DNA from: Lapillicoccus jejuensis
GTDB lineage: Bacteria; Actinomycetota; Actinomycetes; Actinomycetales; Dermatophilaceae
DNA: 64,000 bases
Reading direction: 5' to 3'
Assembly (NCBI RefSeq): GCF_006715055.1
Contig: NZ_VFMN01000001.1
Span: 1,798,001-1,862,000, forward strand
Position numbers and translations under genes: made by a program. The notes under the pieces were generated by a model. The model was not told where the DNA came from. It ran no database searches and saw nothing but the letters and a program-made list of their open reading frames with translations. Shown one piece after another: positions 56,560-64,000 of this stretch. The number at the start of each line of letters is the position of its first letter. Within the stretch, counting starts at the first letter, position 1.

Positions 56560-58008
56560 TCAGTCGGCCGAGACCTCGGAGCGGTCGCCGGACCACAGCG
56601 TGTGGAAGCTGCCCTCCTTGTCGGTGCGTCGGTAGGTGTGCGCGCCGAAGTCGTCGCGCAGGCCCTGGACGAGCGCTGCGGGCAGCCGGGTCGCGCGCGC
56701 GGTGTCGTACGACGCGAGCGAGCCCGACAGGCCGGGCACCGGCACCCCGGCGGTGACCGCGGTCGCGACGACGCGGCGCCACGCCTCCTGGCGCTCGCCG
56801 AGCCCGTCCTTGATGCTCGGCGCGACGAGCAGCGTCGGGAGGTTCTGTCCGGCGTACTCGTCGCTGATCTGCTTGAGCAGGCGCGCGCGGATGATGCAGC
56901 CGTCGCGCCAGATCCGCGCGACCGTGGCGACGTCGACGTCCCAGTCGTACTCGGCGCTGGCCTTGCGGATCATCGCCAGACCCTGCGCGTAGGCCATGAC
57001 CTTCGCGCACCACAGGGCGGCGCCGAGGTCGTCGACGAGCGCGTCGCGGTCGACGTCGCCCATCGCGCGGTCCGGGCCGACGAGGACGCCGCCGGTGGCG
57101 CCCCGCAGCTCCTGGTCGCCCGAGAGCGAGCGGGCGAAGACGGCGTCGCCGATGACGGGCGCGGGCACGCCGAGGTCGAGGGCGATCTGCACCGTCCAGC
57201 GGCCGGTGCCCTTCTGCTCGGCCTCGTCGCGGATGAGCTCGACCAGGGGCCTGCCCGTCCCCGCGTCCACCTGGGCGAGGACGTCGGCGGTGATCTCCAC
57301 GAGGAAGGACTCGAGGTCGCCCTCGTTCCAGCGGCGGAAGACGTCCGAGGCCTCCTGGGCGGTGAAGCCGGCGGCCGAGAGGACGTCGTACACCTCGGCG
57401 ATGGCCTGCATGTCGGCGTACTCGATGCCGTTGTGGACCATCTTGACGAAGTGGCCGGCGCCGTCCGGGCCGAGGTGCGCGCAGCACGGCTCCCCGTCGA
57501 CGTGGGCGGCCGCGGACTCGAGGATCGGGCCGAGCGTGCGGTAGGCCTCGTCGGACCCGCCGGGCATGATCGACGGACCTTCGAGGGCGCCGACCTCGCC
57601 GCCGGAGATCCCGGCGCCGACGAAGTTGAGACCCTTCTCGCGCAGGTCCTTCTCGCGGCGACGGGTGTCCTCGAAGTGGGCGTTGCCGCCGTCGACGAGG
57701 ATGTCGCCCTCGTCGAGCAGCGGGGTCAGCTCGTCGATGACGGCGTCGGTGCCGGCGCCGGCCTTGACCATGATGACGATCGTCCGCGGGGTCTTCAGCG
57801 ACCCGACGAACTCCTCGAGCGAGGTGCTGGGGACGAAGTCGCCCTCGTCGCCGAACTCCTTGACGAGGTCGTCGACGCGCGACTGGGTGCGGTTGTGCAG
57901 GGCCACCGTGTGGCCCTTCCGGGCGAAGTTGCGGGCCAGGTTGCGGCCCATGACGGCCAGGCCGGTGACGCCGATGTCGGCGCGGGCCTCGGGGGAAGAG
58001 GTGCTCAC
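56560..58008 (-). CDS. gnd: 6-phosphogluconate dehydrogenase (decarboxylating)
   Basis: 482 residues, the long form. The dinucleotide-binding start IGVTGLAVMGRNLARNFARK with NRT after it indicates NADP preference. IMVKAGAGTD, VGAGISGGEVGALEGPSIMP, and HFVKMVHNGIEYADMQ (catalytic Lys) are all present, as is GTGRWTVQIALDLGVP. It oxidises 6-phosphogluconate to ribulose-5-phosphate in the pentose phosphate pathway. Starts at GTG 58008. Single gene. Confidence 0.97.
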   Translation of the reverse strand: MSTSSPEARADIGVTGLAVMGRNLARNFARKGHTVALHNRTQSRVDDLVKEFGDEGDFVPSTSLEEFVGSLKTPRTIVIMVKAGAGTDAVIDELTPLLDEGDILVDGGNAHFEDTRRREKDLREKGLNFVGAGISGGEVGALEGPSIMPGGSDEAYRTLGPILESAAAHVDGEPCCAHLGPDGAGHFVKMVHNGIEYADMQAIAEVYDVLSAAGFTAQEASDVFRRWNEGDLESFLVEITADVLAQVDAGTGRPLVELIRDEAEQKGTGRWTVQIALDLGVPAPVIGDAVFARSLSGDQELRGATGGVLVGPDRAMGDVDRDALVDDLGAALWCAKVMAYAQGLAMIRKASAEYDWDVDVATVARIWRDGCIIRARLLKQISDEYAGQNLPTLLVAPSIKDGLGERQEAWRRVVATAVTAGVPVPGLSGSLASYDTARATRLPAALVQGLRDDFGAHTYRRTDKEGSFHTLWSGDRSEVSAD

Positions 58009-58106
58009 CCTCGTTGTCTACCCGCGCGCACCACGCTCCACCACCACCGCGTCCGCTCCCTGTCACGGGTCCGCCACGACGCTGCCTCGACTGTTGGCGG
58101 CACAAG

Positions 58107-58127
58107 GTTGAGCGGAATACACTCAAC
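58107..58127. promoter_or_regulatory. HAIR element 1 upstream of clpB
   Basis: GTTGAGC-N7-ACTCAAC has the HAIR layout, with perfect arms GTTGAG/CTCAAC. It lies exactly 30 bp upstream of the second site, about three helical turns, so two HspR dimers could bind side by side. Confidence 0.9.
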
Positions 58128-58136
58128 CCATCACAG

Positions 58137-58157
58137 GTTGAGCGAGGTGAACTCAAC
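58137..58157. promoter_or_regulatory. HAIR element 2 upstream of clpB
   Basis: A second GTTGAGC-N7-ACTCAAC, identical in both arms to the first and differing only in the spacer. It is 38 bp before the clpB ATG, in position to block the promoter or early transcription. Confidence 0.9.
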
Positions 58158-58195
58158 CCTGCTCCATCCCCTGACCGAAGGACGCCCTGACACCG

Positions 58196-60772
58196 ATGGC
58201 CGGTACCGAGCTCCAGCTCACCACCAAGGCCCAGGAGGCCGTGTCCGCCGCCGTGCGCGACGCGGCCGCCGGCGGCCACCCGCACACCGAGCCCGCCCAC
58301 CTGCTGCGCGCGCTCGCCGCGCAGACGGACACGACGACCCCGGCGCTGCTCCAGGCCGCGGGCACCAGCGTCGCGGACACCGTCACCGCCGCGGACAAGG
58401 CGCTGTCGACGCTGCCGTCGGTCAGCGGCGCCACCGTGTCCACCCCCGCCTTCTCGCGCGGGGCGCTCGCCGTCCTCGAGAACGCGCGCTCGCTCATGGC
58501 GTCGATGGGTGACTCCTTCGTCTCCACCGACCACCTGCTGCTCGCCCTCGCCCGCACGGGCGACTTCGGCCTCGACGCGGCCGCCATCGAGACGGCGGTC
58601 CCGCAGCTGCGCGGCGGCCGCCGGGTCGACTCCGAGACGCCCGAGGCGTCGTACCAGGCGCTGGAGAAGTACGGCACCGACCTCACCGCCGCCGCGCGCG
58701 AGGGCAAGCTCGACCCGGTCATCGGCCGCGACGCCGAGATCCGCCGCGTCGTCCAGGTCCTCAGCCGGCGCACGAAGAACAACCCCGTCCTCATCGGCGA
58801 GCCCGGCGTCGGCAAGACCGCCGTCGTCGAGGGCCTCGCCCAGCGCATCGTCGACGGCGACGTGCCCGAGAGCCTGCGCGGCAAGCGCCTCATCTCGCTC
58901 GACCTCGGCGCGATGGTCGCCGGCGCGAAGTACCGCGGCGAGTTCGAGGAGCGGCTCAAGGCCGTGCTCGAGGACATCAAGAGCTCCGACGGCCAGGTCG
59001 TCACCTTCATCGACGAGCTGCACACCGTCGTCGGCGCCGGCGCGACCGGCGAGGGCGCGATGGACGCCGGCAACATGCTCAAGCCGCTGCTGGCCCGCGG
59101 CGAGCTGCGGCTCGTCGGCGCGACGACGCTCGACGAGTACCGCCAGCACATCGAGAAGGACGCCGCGCTCGAGCGCCGCTTCCAGCAGGTCCTCGTCGGC
59201 GAGCCGAGCGTCGAGGACACCATCGCCATCCTGCGCGGCCTCAAGGAGCGCTACGAGGCGCACCACAAGGTGACGATCGCCGACTCCGCGCTCGTCGCCG
59301 CCGCGTCGCTCTCCGACCGCTACATCACCGGCCGCCAGCTGCCCGACAAGGCCATCGACCTCGTCGACGAGGCCGCCTCGCGGCTGCGGATGGAGATCGA
59401 CTCCTCGCCCGTCGAGGTCGACGAGCTGCGCCGCGCCGTCGACCGGCTGAAGATGGAGGAGCTGCACCTCGAGCACGAGACCGACGACGCCTCGCGCGAG
59501 CGGCTCGAGCGGCTGCGCAAGGACCTCGCCGACCGCAGCGAGCAGCTCGCCGCGCTCACCGCGCGGTGGGAGGCCGAGAAGGCCGGGCTCAACCGGGTCG
59601 GCGACCTCAAGGCGCGCCTCGACGACCTGCGGGTGCAGGCCGACCGGCTCCAGCGCGAGAACGACTTCGCCGGCGCGAGCAAGATCCTGTACGGCGACCT
59701 GCCCGCCCTCGAGCGCGAGGTCGAGGAGGCCACCCGCGACGAGGCCGCCCGCTCGGCCGACGTCATGGTCAAGGACGAGGTCGGCGCCGACGACATCGCC
59801 GACGTCATCTCGAGCTGGACCGGCATCCCCGCCGGCCGCCTGCTCGAGGGCGAGACCGAGAAGCTGCTGCACATGGAGCAGCACCTCGGCGCTCGGCTCA
59901 TCGGCCAGACCGCCGCCGTCCGCGCGGTGAGCGACGCCGTACGGCGCTCTCGCGGCGGCATCGCCGACCCCGACCGCCCCACCGGGTCGTTCCTCTTCCT
60001 CGGCCCCACCGGCGTCGGCAAGACCGAGCTGGCCAAGTCGCTCGCCGACTTCCTCTTCGACGACGAGCGGGCCATGGTCCGGATCGACATGTCGGAGTAC
60101 TCCGAGCGGCACGCGGTGGCGCGGCTCATCGGCGCACCCCCCGGCTACGTCGGCTACGAGGAGGGCGGCCAGCTCACCGAGGCCGTCCGCCGCCGGCCGT
60201 ACTCCGTCGTCCTGCTCGACGAGGTCGAGAAGGCGCACCCGGAGACCTTCGACATCCTTCTGCAGGTGCTCGACGACGGCCGGCTCACCGACGGCCAGGG
60301 CCGCACCGTCGACTTCCGCAACGTCATCCTCGTCATGACCAGCAACCTGGGAAGCCAGTTCCTGGTCGACCCGACGCTGCCGACGGAGGCCAAGCACGAG
60401 GCCGTCATGGGCGTCGTGCGGGCGGCGTTCAAGCCCGAGTTCCTCAACCGGCTCGACGAGGTCGTCGTCTTCGACGCCCTGTCGACCGAGGACCTCGCGC
60501 ACATCGTCGACCTGCAGGTGCAGGCGCTGTCCGCGCGGCTGCGCGACCGGCGGATCACCCTCGACGTCACCCCCGCCGCGCGCGAGTGGCTCGCCCTCAC
60601 AGGCTACGACCCGTCGTACGGCGCCCGACCGCTGCGCCGCCTCGTGCAGAAGGAGATCGGCGACCGGCTGGCCCGCGCGATCCTCGCCGGCGAGGCGCGC
60701 GACGGCAGCACCGTCGTCGTCGACCGGGGCGACGACCTGTCGCAGGACGCGCTCGTGCTGCGGACGGCCTGA
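58196..60772 (+). CDS. clpB: ATP-dependent disaggregase ClpB
   Basis: 858 residues. N domain (about 1-145), first AAA+ module with GEPGVGKT (201-208) and [12 protein letters not shown], the middle coiled-coil domain (about 400-525, [20 protein letters not shown]), and second AAA+ module with GPTGVGKT (603-610), [20 protein letters not shown] and [12 protein letters not shown]. With DnaK it solubilises aggregated proteins. Two HAIR sites tie it to the HspR regulon together with the dnaK operon at 23.9 kb. Confidence 0.98.
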   Translation: MAGTELQLTTKAQEAVSAAVRDAAAGGHPHTEPAHLLRALAAQTDTTTPALLQAAGTSVADTVTAADKALSTLPSVSGATVSTPAFSRGALAVLENARSLMASMGDSFVSTDHLLLALARTGDFGLDAAAIETAVPQLRGGRRVDSETPEASYQALEKYGTDLTAAAREGKLDPVIGRDAEIRRVVQVLSRRTKNNPVLIGEPGVGKTAVVEGLAQRIVDGDVPESLRGKRLISLDLGAMVAGAKYRGEFEERLKAVLEDIKSSDGQVVTFIDELHTVVGAGATGEGAMDAGNMLKPLLARGELRLVGATTLDEYRQHIEKDAALERRFQQVLVGEPSVEDTIAILRGLKERYEAHHKVTIADSALVAAASLSDRYITGRQLPDKAIDLVDEAASRLRMEIDSSPVEVDELRRAVDRLKMEELHLEHETDDASRERLERLRKDLADRSEQLAALTARWEAEKAGLNRVGDLKARLDDLRVQADRLQRENDFAGASKILYGDLPALEREVEEATRDEAARSADVMVKDEVGADDIADVISSWTGIPAGRLLEGETEKLLHMEQHLGARLIGQTAAVRAVSDAVRRSRGGIADPDRPTGSFLFLGPTGVGKTELAKSLADFLFDDERAMVRIDMSEYSERHAVARLIGAPPGYVGYEEGGQLTEAVRRRPYSVVLLDEVEKAHPETFDILLQVLDDGRLTDGQGRTVDFRNVILVMTSNLGSQFLVDPTLPTEAKHEAVMGVVRAAFKPEFLNRLDEVVVFDALSTEDLAHIVDLQVQALSARLRDRRITLDVTPAAREWLALTGYDPSYGARPLRRLVQKEIGDRLARAILAGEARDGSTVVVDRGDDLSQDALVLRTA

Positions 60773-60790
60773 GCGCGGCATGATCGGGGC

Positions 60791-61495
60791 GTGACCCGGG
60801 TCCGCTCCGCGCTCGACGCCGCCCTGCGGCGCGCCGGCCTCGAGGCCGGGGTCCCCGAGCCGGGGGACCCCGGCCTCGTGCCGTCCCCGGAGGGGCCGGG
60901 GTGGCGCAGCCCGGCGCCGGCGCGGTGGGCCGGCGCCGCCGGGCTGCCGGTCGAGCGGCTGGCCGGGCTGCTCGCCGCCGCGCTCGGCCGCGACCCCGAC
61001 GTGGCCTCGGTCGCCGTCCTCGGCGACCGGGTCGTCGACGTCGTGCCGGTCGCGCCGCTGGCCTGGACGGTCGTCGCGCAGGTGCTCGGGGATCCGTCGT
61101 ACGGCGGCTCGCGGGTCCCGCCGGGGCAGGTGCCGCTGTCGCTCGTGCGCCGGCCGGAGGAGCCGGTCTTCCTCGCCGCGTGGGCGCGGTCGCGCGCGCT
61201 CCGCGTCGCCGACACCGCTGCGGCCGTGTCGAATCCGGGGACCCCGGCGGAGCTCGACGACGTCCGGCTGGCCCTGCTCGCCCGGCTCGCCGACCACCCC
61301 GACGCCGTACGACGTGTCCCCGACGCCCCTGCGCTGCTGCGCCGGGTCGCCGACCTCGCCGCCGCGGCGCGGACCTGGCTCGACGGGCTGGGCGCGGATC
61401 CGGCGCCCACCGATGCCGCGCTCGCCCGGGCGACCGCCCAGGTCCTCGAGGACGGACTGAGCCGGCTCGGCGTTGCGGCACCCGTGCGGCTGTGA
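60791..61495 (+). CDS. DALR-anticodon-binding-domain-like protein
   Basis: 234 residues. The C-terminal half (RALRVADTAAAVSNPGTPAE, LDDVRLALLARLADHPDAVR, LLRRVADLAAAARTWLD) resembles the helical DALR domain of arginyl-tRNA synthetase. The N-terminal half (LPVERLAGLLAAALGRDP; PLAWTVVAQVLGDPSYGGSR) recalls the end of a catalytic or additional domain, but no HIGH or KMSKS motif is present. Orphan DALR proteins occur in actinobacteria without known function. GTG 60791, 18 bp after clpB. Confidence 0.6.
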   Translation: MTRVRSALDAALRRAGLEAGVPEPGDPGLVPSPEGPGWRSPAPARWAGAAGLPVERLAGLLAAALGRDPDVASVAVLGDRVVDVVPVAPLAWTVVAQVLGDPSYGGSRVPPGQVPLSLVRRPEEPVFLAAWARSRALRVADTAAAVSNPGTPAELDDVRLALLARLADHPDAVRRVPDAPALLRRVADLAAAARTWLDGLGADPAPTDAALARATAQVLEDGLSRLGVAAPVRL

Positions 61496-61510
61496 CTTGC
61501 TCGCGCGCTA

Positions 61511-61524
61511 TTGACTCGCGTCAA
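61511..61524. promoter_or_regulatory. FNR/DNR-like box upstream of the truncated hemoglobin gene
   Basis: TTGACTCGCGTCAA is a perfect inverted repeat TTGAC-N4-GTCAA, the layout of CRP/FNR-family sites (FNR: TTGAT-N4-ATCAA). It is 60 bp before the globin ATG. Binding by an oxygen- or NO-responsive regulator is inferred. Confidence 0.55.
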
Positions 61525-61584
61525 AGGTGGTCGCACCCTTGTCCCGTCCGGCAACGGCGCCGGGCGACGACGGGAGGATGAGCG

Positions 61585-62034
61585 ATGACGACGACCGTGC
61601 ACGAGACCGCCGTGACGGCGCAGGCCGTGGCCGAGGCCACCGGGGGAGCGGAGGGGGCCAGCCTCTACGAGCGGCTCGGCGGGGTCTACGCCATCGCCGG
61701 TGCCGTCGACATCCTCGTCGACCGGCTCTTCTCCAACGTGTCGGTCAACGCCAACGACGCGGTGCACGCCCACCACGGCGACCCGGCCAACGCGCCGGGC
61801 TACAAGTTCCTCGTCACCGCCTGGTCGGTGCAGGCCGCGGGCGGTCCGGCCTGCTACCCCGGCCGCGACATGACCGCGGCCCACGAGCACCTGCGCATCA
61901 CGGGCGAGCAGTTCGACGCCGTCGCCCTCGAGATCTCGGCGACCCTCGGCTTCTGCGGGGTGCCCCAGGTCGAGCACGACGAGTTCATGGCCATCATCGA
62001 GCGCTACCGCGACGAGGTCGTGGAGCGGGGCTGA
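61585..62034 (+). CDS. glbN: Group 1 truncated hemoglobin
   Basis: 149 residues. After a 26-residue leader, the globin reads SLYERLGGVYAIAGAVDILV, DRLFSN, PGYKFLVTAWSVQAAGGP, YPGRDMTAAHEHLRITGEQF with the proximal His in AAHEHL. Truncated hemoglobins bind O2 or detoxify NO. GGGAGG precedes ATG 61585 by seven bases. The promoter region holds an FNR/DNR-like palindrome, which fits regulation by oxygen or NO. Confidence 0.9.
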   Translation: MTTTVHETAVTAQAVAEATGGAEGASLYERLGGVYAIAGAVDILVDRLFSNVSVNANDAVHAHHGDPANAPGYKFLVTAWSVQAAGGPACYPGRDMTAAHEHLRITGEQFDAVALEISATLGFCGVPQVEHDEFMAIIERYRDEVVERG

Positions 62035-62071
62035 CCCCGCGCGGCGCCGGTCGCGTCGGTAGGTTCGGACC

Positions 62072-62521
62072 ATGACCGGCACCGTGATCTCCGAGTCGAT
62101 CGTCGTCGACGCCCCGCCGTCGGTGGTGTTCGCCATCCTCGCCGACCCGCGCCAGCACGCGCGGATCGACGGGTCCGGCACGGTGCAGGCCCTGCTCGAG
62201 GGGCCGGAGCGGCTGAGCAAGGGGGCGACCTTCGGCGTGAGGATGCGCATCGGGGCGCCGTACACCATCAAGAACACCGTCGTGGAGTTCGACGAGGACC
62301 GGCGGATCGCGTGGCGGCACTTCGCCGGTCACCGGTGGCGCTACGAGCTCGAGCCGGTCGGTGGGGGCACGCGGGTGACGGAGTCGTTCGACTACAGCCG
62401 CTACAACGCGCTCGCCGCGAAGGTCATCGAGCTCGCCGGGTTCCCCGCCAAGAACCGGCAGGGCATCCACGAGACGCTGCCCAAGCTCAAGGCCGCCGCC
62501 GAGTCCGACGCCCGCGGCTGA
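62072..62521 (+). CDS. SRPBCC-family protein
   Basis: 149 residues. START/Bet v1-like fold: SIVVDAPPSVVFAILADPRQ at the N-terminus, the edge strands FGVRMRIGAPYTIKNTVVEF, RIAWRHFAGHRWRYELEPVG, GTRVTESFDYSRY, and the long C-terminal helix KNRQGIHETLPKLKAAAESD. It binds a hydrophobic ligand in the cytoplasm; identity unknown. Confidence 0.88.
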   Translation: MTGTVISESIVVDAPPSVVFAILADPRQHARIDGSGTVQALLEGPERLSKGATFGVRMRIGAPYTIKNTVVEFDEDRRIAWRHFAGHRWRYELEPVGGGTRVTESFDYSRYNALAAKVIELAGFPAKNRQGIHETLPKLKAAAESDARG

Positions 62522-62534
62522 CCCCGAGCGCCCG

Positions 62535-64000
62535 TCACCCCAGCGCGTCCGCCCCGACCAGCCACAGCGCGCCCCACGGCGGGACGACGACCGCTCCGTC
62601 GACCCACTGCGGCCGCGCCCCGGTGAGCGCGTCGACCGGGTCCTCGAGACCCGCCTCGCGCACCCGCCACGACGCGTAGCCGGCGGCCTCGCCGCGCACG
62701 TTGTAGAGCGCGAGCATCGGCCCGACCGGGTGCCGGCGCAGCAGCGCGAGCACGGCGGGGTCGTCGACGGGCAGCACCTGCGAGGCGACGGACGCGTGCA
62801 GGTGCGGCAGCGACGCCCGCACCCGCGCGACGTGCGCGAGCGCCTCGAAGACCCGGCCTTCAGCCGTCGTGCGGTCGTGCCGCCCCTGCGCCCGCTCCCA
62901 GTCCAGCCGCGGCCGGTGCGCCCACCGGTTGTCGTCCTCGTGTCCCGGCTCGTCGGCCCAGGCCGGGTCGTCGACCATGGCCAGCTCGTCGCCGCTCCAC
63001 ACGACGGGGATGCCGCCGAAGCCCGCGACCACCGTGTGCGCGAGGACGGTCCGCGCCACCGCCGCCTCGACCGCGGCCCGGTCGCGCCCGGCCGTCTCCA
63101 GCCCGGTGAGCGTCGCCGCCGTCCCGCTGATCCGCCGGTCGCCGGTCACCGGGTTCTCCTGGAAGACCAGCCCCCGCGCCGGGGACCCGGGGAACGCGCC
63201 GGAGTACCAGTCGGACAGGAACCGCCGGTGCGCCCACCCGTCGAGCCCCACGGCCGCCGCGTCGGCGTCGTCGATCGCCCACCCGATGTCGTCGTGGCAC
63301 CGGGCGTAGGTGATCCACGTCGACGTCGTCGGCGCCGGCGGCAGCTGCCCGATCGCGTGCGCGGTGAGCCGCACGTCGCCGGTGGCGAGCATCGACCAGA
63401 CCTGCACCATGAGGCTGTTGTGGTACGCCAGGTCGCTGACCTTCCCGGCGTGCGTGCCCGTGCCGAGGTAGGCCAGCAGGTCGCGCGGCGCGACGATCGC
63501 CTCGGCCTTGAACGCGACGGCCGGGCACGCCAGGCGGGTCACGGTCCGCAGCACCTGGGTGATGTCGTGGACCTCGGGCTCGTTCTGGCAGGTCGTGCCC
63601 ATCCGCTTCCACATGAAGGCGATGGCGTCGAGGCGCAGCACCTCCACCCCGGTGTTGGCCAGGTCGAGGACGACCCCGGCGTACTCCGCGAGCACCGCCG
63701 GGTTGGCCCAGTCGACGTCCCACTGCCAGGCGTTGAACGTCGTCCAGACCCACCCCTGCAGGTCCTCGTCCCAGGTGAAGTTGCCCGGCGCGAAGTCGGG
63801 GAAGACCTCGGGCAGCGTGCGCTCGTAGGCGTCCGGCAGCGTCCGGTCGGGGAAGACGTGGAAGTAGTCGCGGTGGGCCGCGTCGCCCGCCCGGGCCGCG
63901 GCCGCCCACGGGTGCTCGCGCGCGACGTGGTTGAGGACGAGGTCGAGCACGAGGCTCATCCCCTCGTGGCGCAGCGTCGTCGCGAGATCACGCAGGTCCT
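62535..64000 (-). CDS. Amylosucrase-like GH13 enzyme, 5' end outside window
   Basis: At least 487 residues; the gene starts beyond 64000. The TIM-barrel core shows LVLDLVLNHVAREHPWA, FPDRTLPDAYERTLPEVFPD, WVWTTFNAWQWDVDWANP, nucleophile Asp in GVEVLRLDAIAFMWKRMGTT (near 63628), acid/base Glu in FKAEAIVAPRD (near 63.5 kb) and CHDDIGWAIDD (near 63.29 kb). These follow the Neisseria amylosucrase sequence as I recall it, so a sucrose-using glucan synthase or sucrose hydrolase is likely rather than an ordinary amylase. Visible to its natural stop at 62535. Confidence 0.85.
   Translation of the reverse strand, partial: DLRDLATTLRHEGMSLVLDLVLNHVAREHPWAAAARAGDAAHRDYFHVFPDRTLPDAYERTLPEVFPDFAPGNFTWDEDLQGWVWTTFNAWQWDVDWANPAVLAEYAGVVLDLANTGVEVLRLDAIAFMWKRMGTTCQNEPEVHDITQVLRTVTRLACPAVAFKAEAIVAPRDLLAYLGTGTHAGKVSDLAYHNSLMVQVWSMLATGDVRLTAHAIGQLPPAPTTSTWITYARCHDDIGWAIDDADAAAVGLDGWAHRRFLSDWYSGAFPGSPARGLVFQENPVTGDRRISGTAATLTGLETAGRDRAAVEAAVARTVLAHTVVAGFGGIPVVWSGDELAMVDDPAWADEPGHEDDNRWAHRPRLDWERAQGRHDRTTAEGRVFEALAHVARVRASLPHLHASVASQVLPVDDPAVLALLRRHPVGPMLALYNVRGEAAGYASWRVREAGLEDPVDALTGARPQWVDGAVVVPPWGALWLVGADALG

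Noticed and set aside
54953..61297. A 2114-codon open frame on the minus strand spanning the LysR/MFS gap, gnd and clpB
   Set aside because: It is a stop-free shadow caused by high GC. The real genes beneath (MFS exporter, gnd, clpB) are recognisable in other frames and the long translation is low-complexity Arg/Gly/Ala.

Overview
The window is very GC-rich with dense, tightly packed genes, many GTG starts, and GTGA or ATGA stop/start overlaps. It carries actinobacterial hallmarks: a dnaK-grpE-dnaJ-hspR operon with HAIR operators, DtxR/IdeR-type iron boxes, SigE-family sigma factors and a class F sortase. I read it as an actinobacterium, most likely from Micrococcales (Intrasporangiaceae-like); the genus is not determined. 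I saw no tRNA, rRNA, insertion sequence, prophage or CRISPR array.

Layout. 1-2.6 kb: the end of an unrecognised gene, then an ECF-like sigma factor coupled to a single-pass membrane protein. 2.6-8.4 kb: a complete sialic acid catabolic locus (nanT, nanA, nanK, nanE, nagB) divergent from a GntR/FadR-type regulator, with a palindromic operator candidate between them. 8.4-11.5 kb: ferrous iron uptake (feoA, feoB and a coupled NifU-domain protein) behind two iron boxes. 11.5-20 kb: a sugar-dehydrogenase-like lipoprotein, a UBP zinc-finger protein, an MMPL transporter, a SigE-family sigma factor with its membrane partner, a tautomerase, an MFS exporter and a winged-helix regulator. 20-23.7 kb: hydrolases and a SMP-30-like protein. 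23.7-28 kb: the HspR-controlled chaperone operon. 28-31.6 kb: a RraB-like protein, an enoyl-CoA hydratase and a molybdopterin/flavin oxidoreductase pair. 31.6-36.5 kb: a perfect 19-unit 9-bp tandem repeat ahead of a DUF1800/DUF1501 pair and a beta-propeller protein. 36.6-39.6 kb: a DHA2 drug exporter with its MarR regulator, and a second MarR.

39.6-52.6 kb is the most unusual part. A glycoside hydrolase on the minus strand and a glycosyltransferase on the plus strand meet head to head at about 41.16 kb, and both lack their 5' ends. From there a translationally coupled exopolysaccharide-type operon runs rightward: glycosyltransferases, a DUF4397 protein, a class F sortase, a phosphomannose-isomerase-like cupin, a flippase fused to a multi-pass glycosyltransferase-like domain, and a GH5 lipoprotein.

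52.6-64 kb: a divergent UdgX-type uracil-DNA glycosylase, a serine-acetyltransferase-like enzyme, a LysR/MFS divergent pair, gnd, clpB behind two tandem HAIR sites, a DALR-like protein, a truncated hemoglobin with an FNR/DNR-like box, a SRPBCC protein, and an amylosucrase whose 5' end runs off the window.

Themes: HspR probably links dnaK and clpB. Several transcription units end in long perfect hairpins. Two sigma factor/membrane partner modules and several divergent regulator/target pairs carry visible palindromes.
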